This document shows, piece after piece, positions 27,528 through 41,300 of a stretch of DNA of 64,000 nt. This DNA is from Macropodus opercularis (lineage: Eukaryota; Chordata; Actinopteri; Anabantiformes; Osphronemidae). The notes under the pieces were generated by a model. That model saw nothing but the letters and a program-made list of their open reading frames with translations, did no database searches and was not told where the DNA came from. The position numbers were made by a program, and so were the translations under genes. Each line of letters begins with the position of its first letter. The first letter of the stretch is position 1. The stretch spans positions 6,189,501 through 6,253,500 of the forward strand of contig CM061102.1 in NCBI GenBank assembly GCA_030770545.1. Reading direction: 5' to 3'.

Positions 27528-30500
27528 TTTTATGGCAGATGTCCAACATCATGCATCACGCTGGCCTTTGCTTAGTCTAATCTGATATTTAGCATTTTTG
27601 AAAGCTATAAAATTGTGTTTTAATATAGAGATTATTCATTTTGTGCAAACATTTTTATTTAATAACTAACCTAACTGGAAATGTTTCTTGTAAGAGTGTC
27701 AGAAGTATTTTTTATTACCTGACATGAAATTTACGCGTCAGATATTGGTTACTTGCACATTATGTCTATAAAGATCTGAACTGCTGGTGTTATTCTACGT
27801 TGTGCCCTTCAACTGAGCTTGTCAACAAGACAGCCGGCACCAGGAGGCAGCGCTGGGCATTTAATCAAACGAACGGTGTGAAACTCATGCCAAAAGTGAT
27901 GTATCTGGGAGGAGAGATGCCAAACATGCAAGTGTATTAATCACGGTCAGTATCTGCTTTAAATATTAGACTGGGAGCCAGGATGTGTTCTGATATCACA
28001 GTCTTGTTATGAAAAGTAAAAATTTGTGCTTGGGGCCAATTCACAGTCCGATGACATTATGCACAATCATGTACAAGATAGATGAGCGATCGTTTTGTTT
28101 CTACACGTATTAAAACATGTCTTCCTCTAAAGCACAGGTTATGTTTCCACTGAACATAGTACGGCTGTGCCCGTTTCCCTGTTATTCTGCTTTGCCTAAC
28201 CAATTCTCTGCACAAACCAGAATGCAATTTATTATTTCTCCTACAGTAAGTACTATTCAGCTTGCAAGCGGTTTGGGGTTCAGAAAGAACGAGTTTTTTC
28301 AAAGGAACACAGAAACACAATCAACAGAAGCTGCACAAAAAGGCAAGTACATTTCTCATAAAGACATGAAACCCATCTCTAAGTAAAAACGCGCCTGTGT
28401 AACCATGACTGCATGACAAAACACCAACCTCAAGAAACCTGTGGAGAGGTTAAAGGAAAATACAAGCGAAGCATGAAGACTTTGAAACCATCTGGCTCCC
28501 GCTGTAAGAGAGCGACAAGAAACTTTTCACACTTTTGTCTACAACAGTACAATTAAGGCTTCCACTAGAAGTGCTTTACATATACAGTGTTTACACGAAG
28601 CACTTGAAGTGGTTTTCTATCTACTGTCCTGACCTTGAGACCGTCCTCACGCAGAACAGGGAACAATGTTATCCCAGTAGAGCTGCTTCATTTCCAGAAG
28701 ACCATAAAGTCATTTAAACTTTCTCTCTTGCCTTGTTTTCAAAAGGCATCAAAGTCAAAAATACTTGTTTTTAAAGCATTTTGCAGAGGGCCCTGCTTAA
28801 GCTTTTGCCACATCTATGGTGCCCTGAAGAGCAAGTACATTCATTTGTAGAATAATCAGAAATTAAGTGAAACACCCTTAAAGAAAGCTACTGTGCACTG
28901 AAAACAAACAACCAAAGCCTCAAAGACAAAGGCAGCAAAGAGTCACATTAATCTCCTGAAGCCCATAGTTCACATTATGCATGCACTCTGGATTCAAAGT
29001 AATTTCCTCCTCTTTAAAAATCTCTAAAAAACTTGTGTAATGGGAAGAGCACGGTAACAGAAAACACATGTAACTCACAAAACCTGGACCAGTCGGACGT
29101 AGCGCTGCAATAATCTTCAGAACCTGAGCAGTGAGGGCTGGATGCCATACGGTGACAATATGGCGACTTGAGAAGGACTGTGGAGTTACATGCGCTGAAG
29201 GAGAGGCATAGGTGACAGTGATTAGGTTGATTGGGGAAGTTGAAGGAGGCAGACTGGCCCAAACAGGAAATGAGTGACGCAGAATAAGAGCCTGAAAAGG
29301 GAAGCAAATCCACCGGCTCCTGTGCTGAAACCTGAGGTTGATGTTACAAAGGGCATTTTTGTAATCTCATACAAATATTACACTAATATTTGTCCACTTG
29401 CTTTAAATTGTATATGCTACAGTACATTAGACGTTTTGCTCATCCTTTGAAATAATGATTTTGTTGTGAGTCAGAAGATTATTATCTGTCCGACCACCAT
29501 GGCTTCCATTATACTCGTGGCAGTTTTATTTTTAACTGCCTGCCCTCAACTCTGTACTCAATTAGACCTTATTCTCTGTTTCCTGAATGCTAATGTGTCT
29601 CGATCAGCCGACTGCTCCCTGTTTTATTTAAAGCCCCTTTGTCAAAGTCCAAATTAAATTTAACGCATCAATTACATTTTCCACTGTGGCTGAAGCGCCT
29701 GGTACGGCTGCTCCTGGAGGGTCTGAAAAGATTTGGATTTGGAAATTTCATACTTATCTTAAGACCTTATCGTCTCTAAGCCCCACACCTCATTATGGTG
29801 ATGTCCCCCGGTTTCAGGTCTTATACTTTAGGTATGTTCCCTCAGACCTGGAGCTTTGGTCTGAATTTGTACTTATCATTGTTAAACTGGGTTTAATACA
29901 ATAAAAAGAAAATCATCTGCGACGCTGAATGCACATGTGCAAAACTCATTCAGCTCATCTTAACCTTTGCCCTTCACCGCGGCATCCTCTGAATAAGACA
30001 CATCACAGTGAGTGTTGGCAGCAGGTTCCACATCAGCATAATGCGTCTAACTGCCGTCACAGCTACCACTGTGGATTCTGCAAACCTTTACCTGCCAGAC
30101 ATCAACACCGCTGACTAAGCAGGTGCGTTGATGAAAGCAGTGCTTGCTGGGTGGTGGGGTTTCTGTATTTCACGTGATGCCTCAGCACGAAAACGTCCTG
30201 TGGCTGCTCCGATGGTGCCCTTCACTTCTTAGGGTGCGAAGTCTTTCAAATGTGTTTCGAGTGGATGATACTGTTAACAGACTTAACTATTCTACCCATT
30301 GTATTTCCTGATCAATTAGATCCTGAAGCATTGAATTGAAGATGCCTTAAACAGGATTCGGATGCCGTCCCTAAGTCTAGTCGTGAGTGTTTGCGATGTG
30401 TTGCTGACTCATGGATTAGGGAAACACAGGCAATCCCTTTTTATGGACCGTTCTGTGTTTTGATTTCCCTCATCTCTTTTCTGTCCTCACAGAAAAGGTT

Positions 30501-30639
30501 CATAAGATGATTATTTCTTCATTTACAGTGGCTGTTTTCACACATTAGTTCTGCTGTGTTGGTTGAGCGTACACAGCCAGTGCTACTGGATCGCTGCAGT
30601 GCACTGCCACAGACCTGGGAATTGCCCACACAGTGCTGC

Positions 30640-30960
30640 TCGGGCAGATAATGCAGCACAAATACAATCAGCCGCTGCCAATGAGCAAAAATTAGCATTT
30701 GCACATGCTAATTACAAATTATGATAAGGACAGCAAAATTAACAAAGAGTAATGAGGAAGTGGTTCGTAGCGGTAATCACATTCTGATGGCGATAACGAC
30801 ACAGATCCATTGATCCCTGATGGTACCACTGATGAAGAAAGCAATGCTACTGGATTATTCTAATGCCAGTATGGAGCTGTATCCAGCATATTAGCTCATC
30901 CTCCACTCTGATGAGTATGTATGAGTGCAGTGGTGGGATTATGCAAATGGAAAATTGAGG
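30640..30960. promoter_or_regulatory. Candidate POU/homeodomain element cluster
   Basis: ATTAGCAT (30,691-30,698) and ATGCTAAT (30,705-30,712) form an exact 8-bp inverted repeat around a 6-bp spacer. A perfect octamer ATGCAAAT lies at 30,941-30,948. Octamer and ATTAGCAT-type words are POU and homeodomain recognition sequences. Clustering in a desert fits an enhancer, but conservation or chromatin data would be needed and none is available here. Confidence 0.3.
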
Positions 30961-31140
30961 AACCCAGCGGTTTCTCTGGCAGTCGACTTCAAAGAGGCCT
31001 GGACTGGAGATGGAATTAGTGCTCTGCCTAATCCCACTGGAGGAGAGCGAAAGGGGGAGCTTCGCTTTATTAATGCATCAGCAAGTTTAATCAGGGACCA
31101 GAGGAAGGAGTTGTGGGTAAAGAAATTGTAACACAGGGAC

Positions 31141-31250
31141 AGCAAGAGGAGAAACAGCAAAGGAGGTGGGTAAGGGAAAGGAGAGTAAGAGATGCAGATA
31201 CATATGAGAAGAGAGAGAGTGGTGTGTTTGGGAATGGAGAGGGAGAAGAC
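31141..31250 (+). repeat. Polypurine-rich tract
   Basis: The plus strand is dominated by G and A for about 110 bases, including GAGA-type runs, giving strong strand asymmetry. It is not a clean tandem repeat. No gene or splice context explains it. Mirror-type purine tracts can form triplex structures, but no specific function can be assigned. Confidence 0.5.
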
Positions 31251-34200
31251 GCGAACACAACGAGCTGCGGATCAAAGAGAATTTTTATGGCAGACCTGGA
31301 ACACTGATTTCCCACAGTTGCCTGAACACAGATCCTTCCCTGCCAAACCACAACACCTGATATTCACTCTAACAGCGAAAGCACAACAGGACGAGAACAG
31401 CAGCTTTAGGGCAGATCAATAGACACACGGCACATGCTGTACGCTGGGAAGCCGTTCTCAGTTGATCCGCTGCAAAAACACACGCAGCAAAATGTTTCTG
31501 GACCTTCAGAGCAGAGGGATCATTAGTGATGGCAGTCCAGCTGCTCCTGGGGCCAGAACTATGTAGGCCTTTATTAATCCCTGCTGAACCGGCATGTCTG
31601 ATACTATGATCGTTGAGTGATGAACTGGAAACGGCTGCTACAGAGGATGTTCCTGCTGATGTGTCTATGGACCACAGCAATGATAAACAAGCATCTCTAC
31701 AATCTGTGGTCAGATTTAAAAAATGTTTTGCAAGTCCCTGTTCCTCCTCACCACATGTTGAGGTGTCCCTGGACAAGACATCAAAACCCCAAAGAAGCTA
31801 CATCATCTATTTTATGTGCAGCTGTGCAGCAACAACGGCCCAAGGGATTGATAAAGTATTTCATTATCATCAATCCTTTTGTCCTTGAAATGGGACAAAA
31901 TAGTGTAAAATGTCTATCCCAGTTCCTCCCATCCAGGCCTAAGTGTTATAACGGTTTGTTCATAGATACTCACATGTGAAAAGGTGTAACTTTAAGTCTG
32001 TTCGTGCAGGACGTCAGATGTGCAGAACAGGAAGCGAAGACAAGGATCTGGCAGACAACTAAATTGAAGTCACATGCTGTACTGAGCTAATGGAGCGATG
32101 AAGGGCAGGTGTACAAGCACTTAACCAACACTCCATGCACTAATTTCACATTGAACAATATGAGCAGGGTATCCCACAATCCTCCACAGCTTCCTGCACC
32201 GCACCAACAGCAGCAATGTGCCTGTAGGCTGAAAACAGGAACACATTAAGAAGCTGAGGATTATGATGTAAATATTATTCTTTACCATAAGAACTATGCC
32301 ACTGGTTATTATTCTGTTTACTTGTGCTGACAAAGTAGTTTTTAATTATGAATTATTACCGTATATGCATCTCTTTAATGTCCGTTTTGATGTGTAGAGC
32401 ATTTCTGTCTTTTCTGTGATGTATGTCTCAGCGAGCTCCGATCAGCCACCACATGCTTGACAGACACGCGTTGCCTGTGGATAGAAATTAAACAGAAGAC
32501 GCAGAGAGCTGATGATATTGACACTGTAATATCCTGATATGGACATCAGGCATTTCTGTGTCCCAGAAACTTACTGTGGAGCAGAACGAAAACTTTCCGC
32601 ATGCACAAGCTTGTGGGAGTCCTATGTAACCGAACACCCTGGACCGTCGAGTGAACACTGAACAAATGTATACTGTAAAAACAACAACACATGTGAAAGT
32701 GCCTTAAATTCAGCTGCACAAATCTGTTCTGATAGAAAATATATACCAATTGTTCCCCACAGCAGATATATTTGTCATAATTAATTAAAGTATGAGCCTG
32801 AAGGTTCAGGACTGTGGGTCTGGTAGTTTTATGACTTATTAATGAGTCTGTTTAATTATTTATTTTACAAAATGTCAAATATACTACACAATGTATACTA
32901 ATATATACTTATATGTGTATTATACGTTGATTGTATTGAAAAGACTTTATGGTGCTTTACCCATTTTACTGGGAACAGATCAGAACTGAGCCCAAAGAAG
33001 GCATAAATTTTATTAAGTGTCAAAATGTCTGAGAAAATAAACAGCTCACTGTCGCATGTATCTCCTTTATTTATAGAACCATGGCAGGCTCGAGACACAG
33101 ATCAGCCCATTTGGACTCATACCGATGTATAAATCAGCCCAGCGTGAGAGAGTTTGCTGCCTCATGCTGTATAATATTATGTGAGTGAGAGTCCCAGACA
33201 GCTTGGAACGACTTCAGCCGCTTGTGCCTAATCAATAAGGCAGTGTTGATAAATTTAACATAATTAGAGTTGCAAATATAAAAATCTGTGGCCGCCTTTT
33301 GCTGTTTCTTGGCATGTAACCGATGTCTGGGGAAGCAAGAAAATCAATTTTCTTGGAAACTCAGTGCTTCATGCAAAAGCAAGGAGCTCGTCTGCAAGAG
33401 ACTGTTAAAACCAGCAGATTAGCAACTTAACCAGTGTGTGAGTCTGTGTGTCAGCTGTGGCAGAAAACAGCACAGTCAAGAGAAACTGGAAACTACTGGA
33501 CTGCAGACTCACTGTCATATTCACACTTACTGCAGGTGCAGAAGGCTGCTGCAGTCAGTTGAAGGCCAAGGAATGAGATTAAGTTGCCCACTAGCACCTT
33601 CACATGGTCGCGTTACGGTACTGTCTTCAAATGACACCACAGTTTGTCGATGTTTCATGAGTTTTTTTCTAGTCTGATCTCCTCCTGTTTAAGTTCGATG
33701 CATATGTAGAAAGAAACATGTTCTCAAGGGTTAGTTTGTTGACGACATGCATTTTGTTTCTGTTTGTTGGCATTTGCGGGACTTGGCTTTGTATCCGTGA
33801 CACTGCACCATTCCCTTCACCTTTACCTCCACATACATTTCAACTGATAGATTTCCTCGTCAGTGAAAGGTCACAGGAGGGAGGTGTGGAGACGCAGTGG
33901 GGAGCAGAGGAAGTGCTCTGCCTCTCCTGCGTGAACTGAAATGTCATTACCTGGACAGAACTAAAGTTATACCTGCCACATGACTGATTATCTCCCATTT
34001 ATCTGCTTAAATTATTCTAAAGTTGGAGATTTACCATTTAACACACATTAACATTCTGACAGCCTTAAAGAACAAACTGCACTCATGCCTTTCAGCTTAC
34101 TGTAAATGGTTTAATTACCAATAATTGGTTTCCATGACTGCTAAAATTTCCTGTCCAGTCACTAGATGACTCCTTTCTCAGCCACCTGAAATTTAATAAA

Positions 34201-35820
34201 GGACTTAACTAGTGTTTCTCTTTCCTCAGTACTGCAGCCAGTTTCTGTGTTCTCCTGGCGTGTTTTACAGTCTGACCTCATCAGCCTACGTGATGTGCTT
34301 TGCATCCCTGTGGGCTGGTTGCCTGACACTGACTCCTGCCTAAACTCTGTGCTCTGTTCTCTTAACCTTTATTGTGTCCCAGGTTGTTTTTTTCGTTCCA
34401 GTAAATTGTCAGACTGCACTTTTGGATGTGGCTACCAAATAAAAGATTTACAACTGCGTCACCCTAACCGTAATGCAAACACTTTATATTACAATCACAC
34501 AACATCCATCATTTTATCCCAACAAATAACACAGCTCTGTTTACATCAGTAAAATGCAGCTTCTGCAGGCAGAAGGCTTAAGAAGTGTGGACTGCTAACG
34601 CTGAGGTGAATGTGTTGAGCTCCAACGCTGCCCTGCAGTTTTAACTTAGCTCTCATTACACCAGAGTTGTCTGGGCCTGATCCGCACTAATCCACTGCTT
34701 TGATGTGCATACACTTGTATTATCATCACACACTGGAGCCTCCTCGCTCTCTGATGTTAGGAAACAAACTGGAAACACTCTGAGTTTGGCATCTCTGTAG
34801 CTGGTGATGATGATATGGCTGAAAGTATTTATTCTGGTATATAAAGTATGTTGTGGATTATGCTATTTTGCACAACCTCAAATGGGGACGTGACTAAACC
34901 AGCAGCATTTATTGCAACATAGTAATAATTACCAACACTGTCTGCTCACTTGTTTCAGACAGCAAGAAATTATAATGTGACACATCCTGTACATCAAATA
35001 ATGCAATAAGGTCATTTGTTTGATATGTGAGGTATTTAGCCAATACAACTCCAGAACAGCTGTCACCTGCTGTTACTACTGTTCGCTTCTGCTGCTGCAT
35101 GTGTCAAGTGTGTTAAACACATTTAACATCTTGATCCAGGTGTGTGCTGACATACTGCCAACACCTGCAGCCCCTCATGCACGCATGGCTCACATGATAA
35201 TCAGCCTCCCACCGTCTCATTTGTAAACATTCAGTGTCACTATTTCAGGCCAGAAACCTGCCTTTTGCTTTTTTACTTTGCGTGTGCATTTACTGCCCTC
35301 TATTGTTTGCTGACATTACATACAAGTCTTAAAGGCCAGCGTCCCTGCATGGTGATCAGCAGAGTGGAGGGTTCCCTTCTGTTCTGCTGGACCTGTAGGT
35401 TTGATGTCAACATATCAAACAGCAGCTCAGATCAGCTCCCTCCACTGCTGTTTGTTTGCAACGATTATCTTTAAAAGATAAGAGGTTTCTCTCTGTAACA
35501 CCTGTAACCAATCAGTTATGGACGACTGTACAGTGTAATCCTCCTAAAAGCCCCTAAACACTCGCTAGTAAAACCAGGATCTGAACTTCAGCACCTTCAG
35601 ACTGAATGACAGTTGACAACAAACTGTGTTTATAACAGTTAGTTAACAGCTTCCAGTCTAATAAATACATTTTGCACAGAACAAGCTGTGGATGTTGTTG
35701 CATCTGAAACATTCAAAGACCTTCAGGAGGCGAGTTTTGCAGTATTTACAGTAAGATATTCTTCAGTATTTGTGTACAAATGACAACTTAAAACAACATG
35801 AACCTAAGTTTAATTGACAT

Positions 35821-38349
35821 TTAGCTTTTATTGTGGTCTCAAAAATTACATCACAGACAAATAAAGCACACAGTTAGAATATCTATAGACTTGTTGGGCT
35901 TTACTGAAGAGTATAGACGCCACAGCAGTGCCAGTAAAAAGATCATCATGCAAATTGTGTCTTATATGCCATTTAAAAGCAGAATATACAGCAGCTTATG
36001 TCTAAATTCATATACAGAATCATATGACACACTGGCTCTTATGCTCCAATACCACAAATTACTGATTTATTATTAAAAAGCAAACAGCATTGTTATTTCT
36101 ACAGTGCAAAGCTAAACCACAGCGTAGCAAAACAAAATTCAAGCAGAAGATGAGACCAGCACTGATGAAAACAGCTGCATAATACTGACAAAAAGCTGCA
36201 ACATTCACTTCAGTGAGACAAAGTTACCCATCACCATTATACACAATCAACAGTGCAAGCATGGCAGGAAAATAATATCTTTTCAGATTTCTGATGAAAC
36301 ATTTGTCAGAGCTGTCAGCACCACGTACAGTGTGAATACTCATGGATAGATCCGATGGTCACGTTGGAAAAAGACGGTGAATAAACGTGCATGTGTTGGC
36401 TGTGAGCTTTTGTTGATTTATCATTGAAATTATGGTGTGACTCAGAGCTGAAATAACAATTATTATGGATAACAGAATAGAAAATGTTTTAGCAATTTTA
36501 TTTTGTCTCGTTTAGTTTCTCAGAAAAATCTATTCTTCAGGAGAGGGTCTGTGTGGCTAATAACACAGGGCTGCTTTCATTTTAAATCGTTAAAAACATC
36601 TCTACTTTACTAAATACACTTTTTAGGCTTTCCTTTAAAGTTATATTTTGAAAAAGAAACTATATTCTTGTGATCTATATAATGGCAAACAGTTACTTAA
36701 GTGCATGAAAGAAAGATTTAAAGCTAAAGTTATTCGGTGTTGTCGGTTGTTGTATCACACCTGTTCCAACATCCCTGTGCTGAAAAATAACAAATAACAA
36801 TAATTTGCTTGTACCATAAAGCACTGAGTTTATACAAATGTGTGTTTAAAGAGCTGAGGCACCAATAACACAAATAAGCAGCTTGTATTATTCATTATAT
36901 GTGTAATATTTAGAGACGCATCTCCAATCAGTTTTGAGCCAAACCATCTGCATGTGCCTAACTGAAAAACAATCATTGTGGAGAAGATGTCAAAACAACA
37001 TTTGTGCTTAAGAACATTAAAATGCCACTGCTTCCTGCCACAAGTCCCATGTGTCTTTGGCTTTAATGAAAGACTAACGTGTTTTCTCCTAAGCCGATTT
37101 GCTGACAGATGTGGATGCTGTAAAATGCAGCACAGCAGTAATTACACTCATAAAGTCTCATAAGAAATATAACCCTCTATGAAATGTTACATTTAACAGC
37201 CACGGTATACAATGATTAGCATTCCAGCTCTGAGTGAGAAAGCAACACCAATACTTAGGCACGAATGGCTCAAATAAATACATTTGAAGAAACATGCAGT
37301 GAATTAAAAATAAATTATTGCTTTGGTTGATACAACAGTGAACACAGTGTCACATTCAGTTAAATAAAACAGAGTGAAACAATCATGAATGTGAGAAACA
37401 TTCATAACAGAAGATATACATGAGGTCAAATCAGAGGTAAAACCTTTTGCAAACATAACAAATGTGCAATAAATATTTATGTGAGTGTGGAAATAAAAAC
37501 ATTGTCAAGTTAATCACAACAGAGGGACTAGTTTTAGTTTCCAAATCAGGAACAGTGCTGCGCATTCAGTACATGGAACTGAACATCACTTACAGACCTT
37601 TAATTTGCTGAGATTTTTCTCCACATTCAGTATTTTAGCAGAGTAGAATTCTGAGGCGTTAATGTCATGATTACACAAAGTTAAAGTACGAACTATAGCA
37701 TTCCCTAATAAAGACTTGGTGAAGAGATGAACTCTCCCTCTATAATTTGATTGGTTCTTAATTTTGAGTGCAAAACTTGATGTGGACACGTTTAACTTCA
37801 TGTCTGATAGTCTGACCAGATGATTTACAAAATATCCTCAACTGATGGTCACTAAGCTGTAATCCAAAACTTGATTTTTGGCTGAGAAAGTAAATTTGGT
37901 TTGTGTTGATAACTGAGGTGTAAAGGCTGTGATACAATCGTCATGAATCATTAAAGCAACATGATGATTAGTGGTGTGATGGTGCAGCCTCCTCATGCAC
38001 AGCTACAATCGCTATGGTCATTTCTGATGCTGGTGGTCTAACGCTGCAGTGAGGGCGTACAGGCAGTGTGTACAAATGTGTGTGTGTATCTGTGTGTGTG
38101 TTCAGTGGCTGAGTGAGTTGTTGGCAGTGACGCAACATGACATTAGCTGGGAAGAGGTGGGCTGAGCGGAAAAGTAGGAGAGTCCCCCCAGATGTGTCCA
38201 GCTGTTTGAGGAACCGATTATGTGTAAAGGGTGCAGAAGGTTTCAGATGTCTACATTTTTGTTGGCCTACCAGACATCAAGACTCCTGCAGGAATAAAAG
38301 GACTCGCTGAGAGGGGATGTGGTTCAGGGGTCACCGGTCAGCAGCGTGT
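35821..38349 (-). other. 3' flank of ELMOD1; probable 3' UTR
   Basis: This AT-rich stretch lies immediately downstream of the ELMOD1 stop codon on the minus strand and has no reading frame of interest. The nearest poly(A)-type signal on that strand is an ATTAAA variant at 37,599-37,604, about 750 bases past the stop. AATAAA forms occur further away near 36,487, 36,062 and 35,827. Which is used cannot be decided from sequence. A short (GT) tract sits at about 38,078-38,102. Confidence 0.5.
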
Positions 38350-41300
38350 CTAGAGGTTGACCAGGTGGAGGTCGGAGGCCGAGAAGTGGGGGCACAGAGC
38401 CATGTCTGGGTTTTTCAGCTGTCGCAGGATCCTCCTGTGGAACTTGGAGCGGACTCGGTTGAACTCCATGATGTCACTGGGATCCTCCTCAATCCAGAAA
38501 CGGTGAAACTCCTGCATCAGGTAACCTGCCAACCAAGAGGTAAAGGAAATCAAAAAGGTTTTGCTTGATTACTAACAAGTGATCAAAAACTGTGTTTGCC
38601 GTTCATCCCGCTTCTCCAAGTGACCAAAACCCCACTGATGCAGGTTTAAGGTGGCATTTAAAGACGTTTCAGGCCACTTGAAGGTGGTAAAACACTTAGC
38701 AAATAATATTTGAAATTAAGGCAAACAGCTGTGTAATTATGATCACACATTCATTGTTACTTTCAGGTTCAGCTCCTTCTTTATGTGCACATCTTAGCTT
38801 TAGTCACGTCAGAGAAGATATTGTATGTTCTTACAGGCGAGCCGCACAAAAAACTCACAGAAGGTCTGCTGGAAGTGCAGCAGACTGGGCATCTCTGGGG
38901 CCACGTTGTACAGGTGGGTCTTCAGAGCGCCACTGACCAGCAGAGAGTAGGCCAGGTCGGTGATGTTGATGCCCACGATGGCAAAAGAGAAGCTGGTGAT
39001 TTAAACGTTAGCATTAGAGGGCTGTCGGTGTAGACTTTAACACAATCAGACCTGATGTAGCCCGACAACACGTACACACTCACACATCGGCTTGATTGTA
39101 ACACTAGCGGCTCAAAGAGCCAGTATGGAGGCCACATAACTCCAGCAGCAGTCACCCAGTTTAGGCGACTTTCCACACACATGCTTTTCTTCACACAGAT
39201 GCAGAGACTTACCCGATCGCTTTGTCGAGGTTCTTCTGTTCCCATTCAGCCTTGTTTATCTCACTGTGAAACACACACACACTTGAGACATGCTGTACAT
39301 TGTCCACATGTCAAATGAACCCTAACAGAGGATATCGTTCAAAAACTCCCCTTTTTCTTGTGTTAACCAGAACATGAATCCACACATTTAAAACTGAAAC
39401 CAGATAATGTCAGCCGGCAACACAAGTACTTTGTTTACATTGTGTTAAAGTTCTTTGTTGTTTCCTAAATTCAACGGAGAACTGTCTCCCTTTCAACCCA
39501 CAAGAACAGGCGAACAAGAAAACAGGTTATTAACATACTGTATAAATTGTGTTTAGCTCAGCTTTAAACGTGACTCAACGGAAAAGTGAAAGCTACAAAT
39601 GCAGCAAGAAAGAGCAAGTGAATGAAAACAAAAGTACCTGGGCTTTCTGTGAGTAATCCTACAGTGCATGTGACAGACACAGAGGCAAGCATGGGCAGAA
39701 ATGTGGGAGTAGAGGAGGAAAAAGAAGAAATGAAACAGCTCACTGAGATACAAATGACAAGCAACAGTAGTCAGTGATACATGATGCAATGAATGGCTTC
39801 AAGCTATAAGAATGAATTTAACAAAGCAGAATATGGGGAATGTTGAAATTATGAAAGTCAAAAAGCAGTTTGAGAAGACACACAAAGTTTTGGTGTTTAT
39901 TTTATAGCTGCGTGTGGTGCAGTGAGGGCCAGTGGAACAAGCTGCAAACAAAATATTTCTTGGATAACAATCATATAAGTGAACAAGTAAAAACAACTCA
40001 TCAATCTGGAACAATGATTGGCAGAAGATATAAGATGTTTTACAGTTATTTGTCAGCAAATGGAGGGGGTCTGCACAGTAAACGATTTGAAATGTAAGCG
40101 CTGCTGTGTATAAAGTTTGTCTTAATGTTTTAGAATGCATCACTGAACATGCACTTGCCAGCCTTGGTGCCTGAGAACACACTGTTTGGTAGCAGTTGAA
40201 GTAAAGGGTGCAGACTTACTTGTGCTTTGGTTGCAGGGAGTCGTGGAGCATCTGCAGAGCAGTTGCCTTGTCGTGTTCTGCAAAATACCTGTAGAGAGAC
40301 GAGAGGAACAGCAAGAAATAAGCAGAGTGTCTGAATTTTTGTTTTGTGCATTCATGAAGAATTCCCTATTTGTATCTCTAACTCCTTTCAAAATGACTGG
40401 CTTATGGTTTAATTCTACCTTCATGGATCAGTGTTTTCCACAGAATTAAGTGACAGGGAGCTTACAGAAGGTTGTGCAGGCCCAGTAAGCCCATTCCTCT
40501 GAAATCAGTCTTTGGATCGCTGCCTTGGAAGCCGATCTCACACCACTGTTTAGAGATGCGGCCGCTGAGAGGTGTGTCAGGACGCAGCTCCTTCCATAGC
40601 TGCAAACAGACATGTCCCAGTTCAGCACAGTGTGCATGTGTAATGTTTATAGGGTTAAGGTAGCATAAAGGAAGGGGTAATTAGTTGATTTCAGAAAAGT
40701 AAAGGTAGAAATTGAGCCACTAGCAATTAACATAAGAAGATTAGAACCAGTGAACCACAGGAGCTAAAGTACAAATAACATCTCTTAATCCTGTTGATCA
40801 TTTCTATTCTTTAAAGTCAACAACGTACTTTCATCAGCATGTCCTCATGCTCCGGGTTTTCACAGTCATAAGGTTCCCTGCGTAGTTTCTCCACCTCCAT
40901 CACAAGGCGCCTGTAGCCCACGATCTGCAGCAGGCTGGCCTGCAGGGAGATGCCCAGTCTGGGTACAAACAGGGAGAGGAAGGCACGACATGGGGATTCA
41001 GATGTTGCACAGCTGTATGAGCTCAGCTGTGCTACTTACCGGCTCAGTTTGAGCGGGGCTGACTGATCTCTATATTTTTCATCCAAACATAAACATGATG
41101 TCAAAGTAACATAGATTCTCACTGTGGGTTGGTGTCAGGGTTGATCATCTTCAAGGCCATGATGTCATCAATGGTTTTTTCCACTTTATCAGGATGGACA
41201 CTTAGGGCAGACTGCAGCAACTAGAGAAATCAACCAAAAGAGAAAAACACAGGAACAGATGTGAACAGACGGATGATTCCTGGGAACACTGACTGACAAA

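Larger units (their letters stand above)
27528..35820. other. Gene desert, right part; no gene seen
   Basis: No coding similarity was found. Open frames up to 135 codons (for example 31,369-31,776 minus) lack recognisable domains and sit among overlapping frames on the other strand. The segment contains a polypurine tract near 31,141-31,250, a candidate regulatory block at 30,640-30,960 and weaker CTCF-like words near 27,836 and 35,290 (each about 13 of 15 consensus positions). Confidence 0.5.

Noticed and set aside
31369..31776. 135-codon frame on the minus strand, overlapped by 91- and 120-codon frames on the plus strand
   Set aside because: Three overlapping open frames on both strands point to low stop density rather than coding. 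None resembles a known protein.
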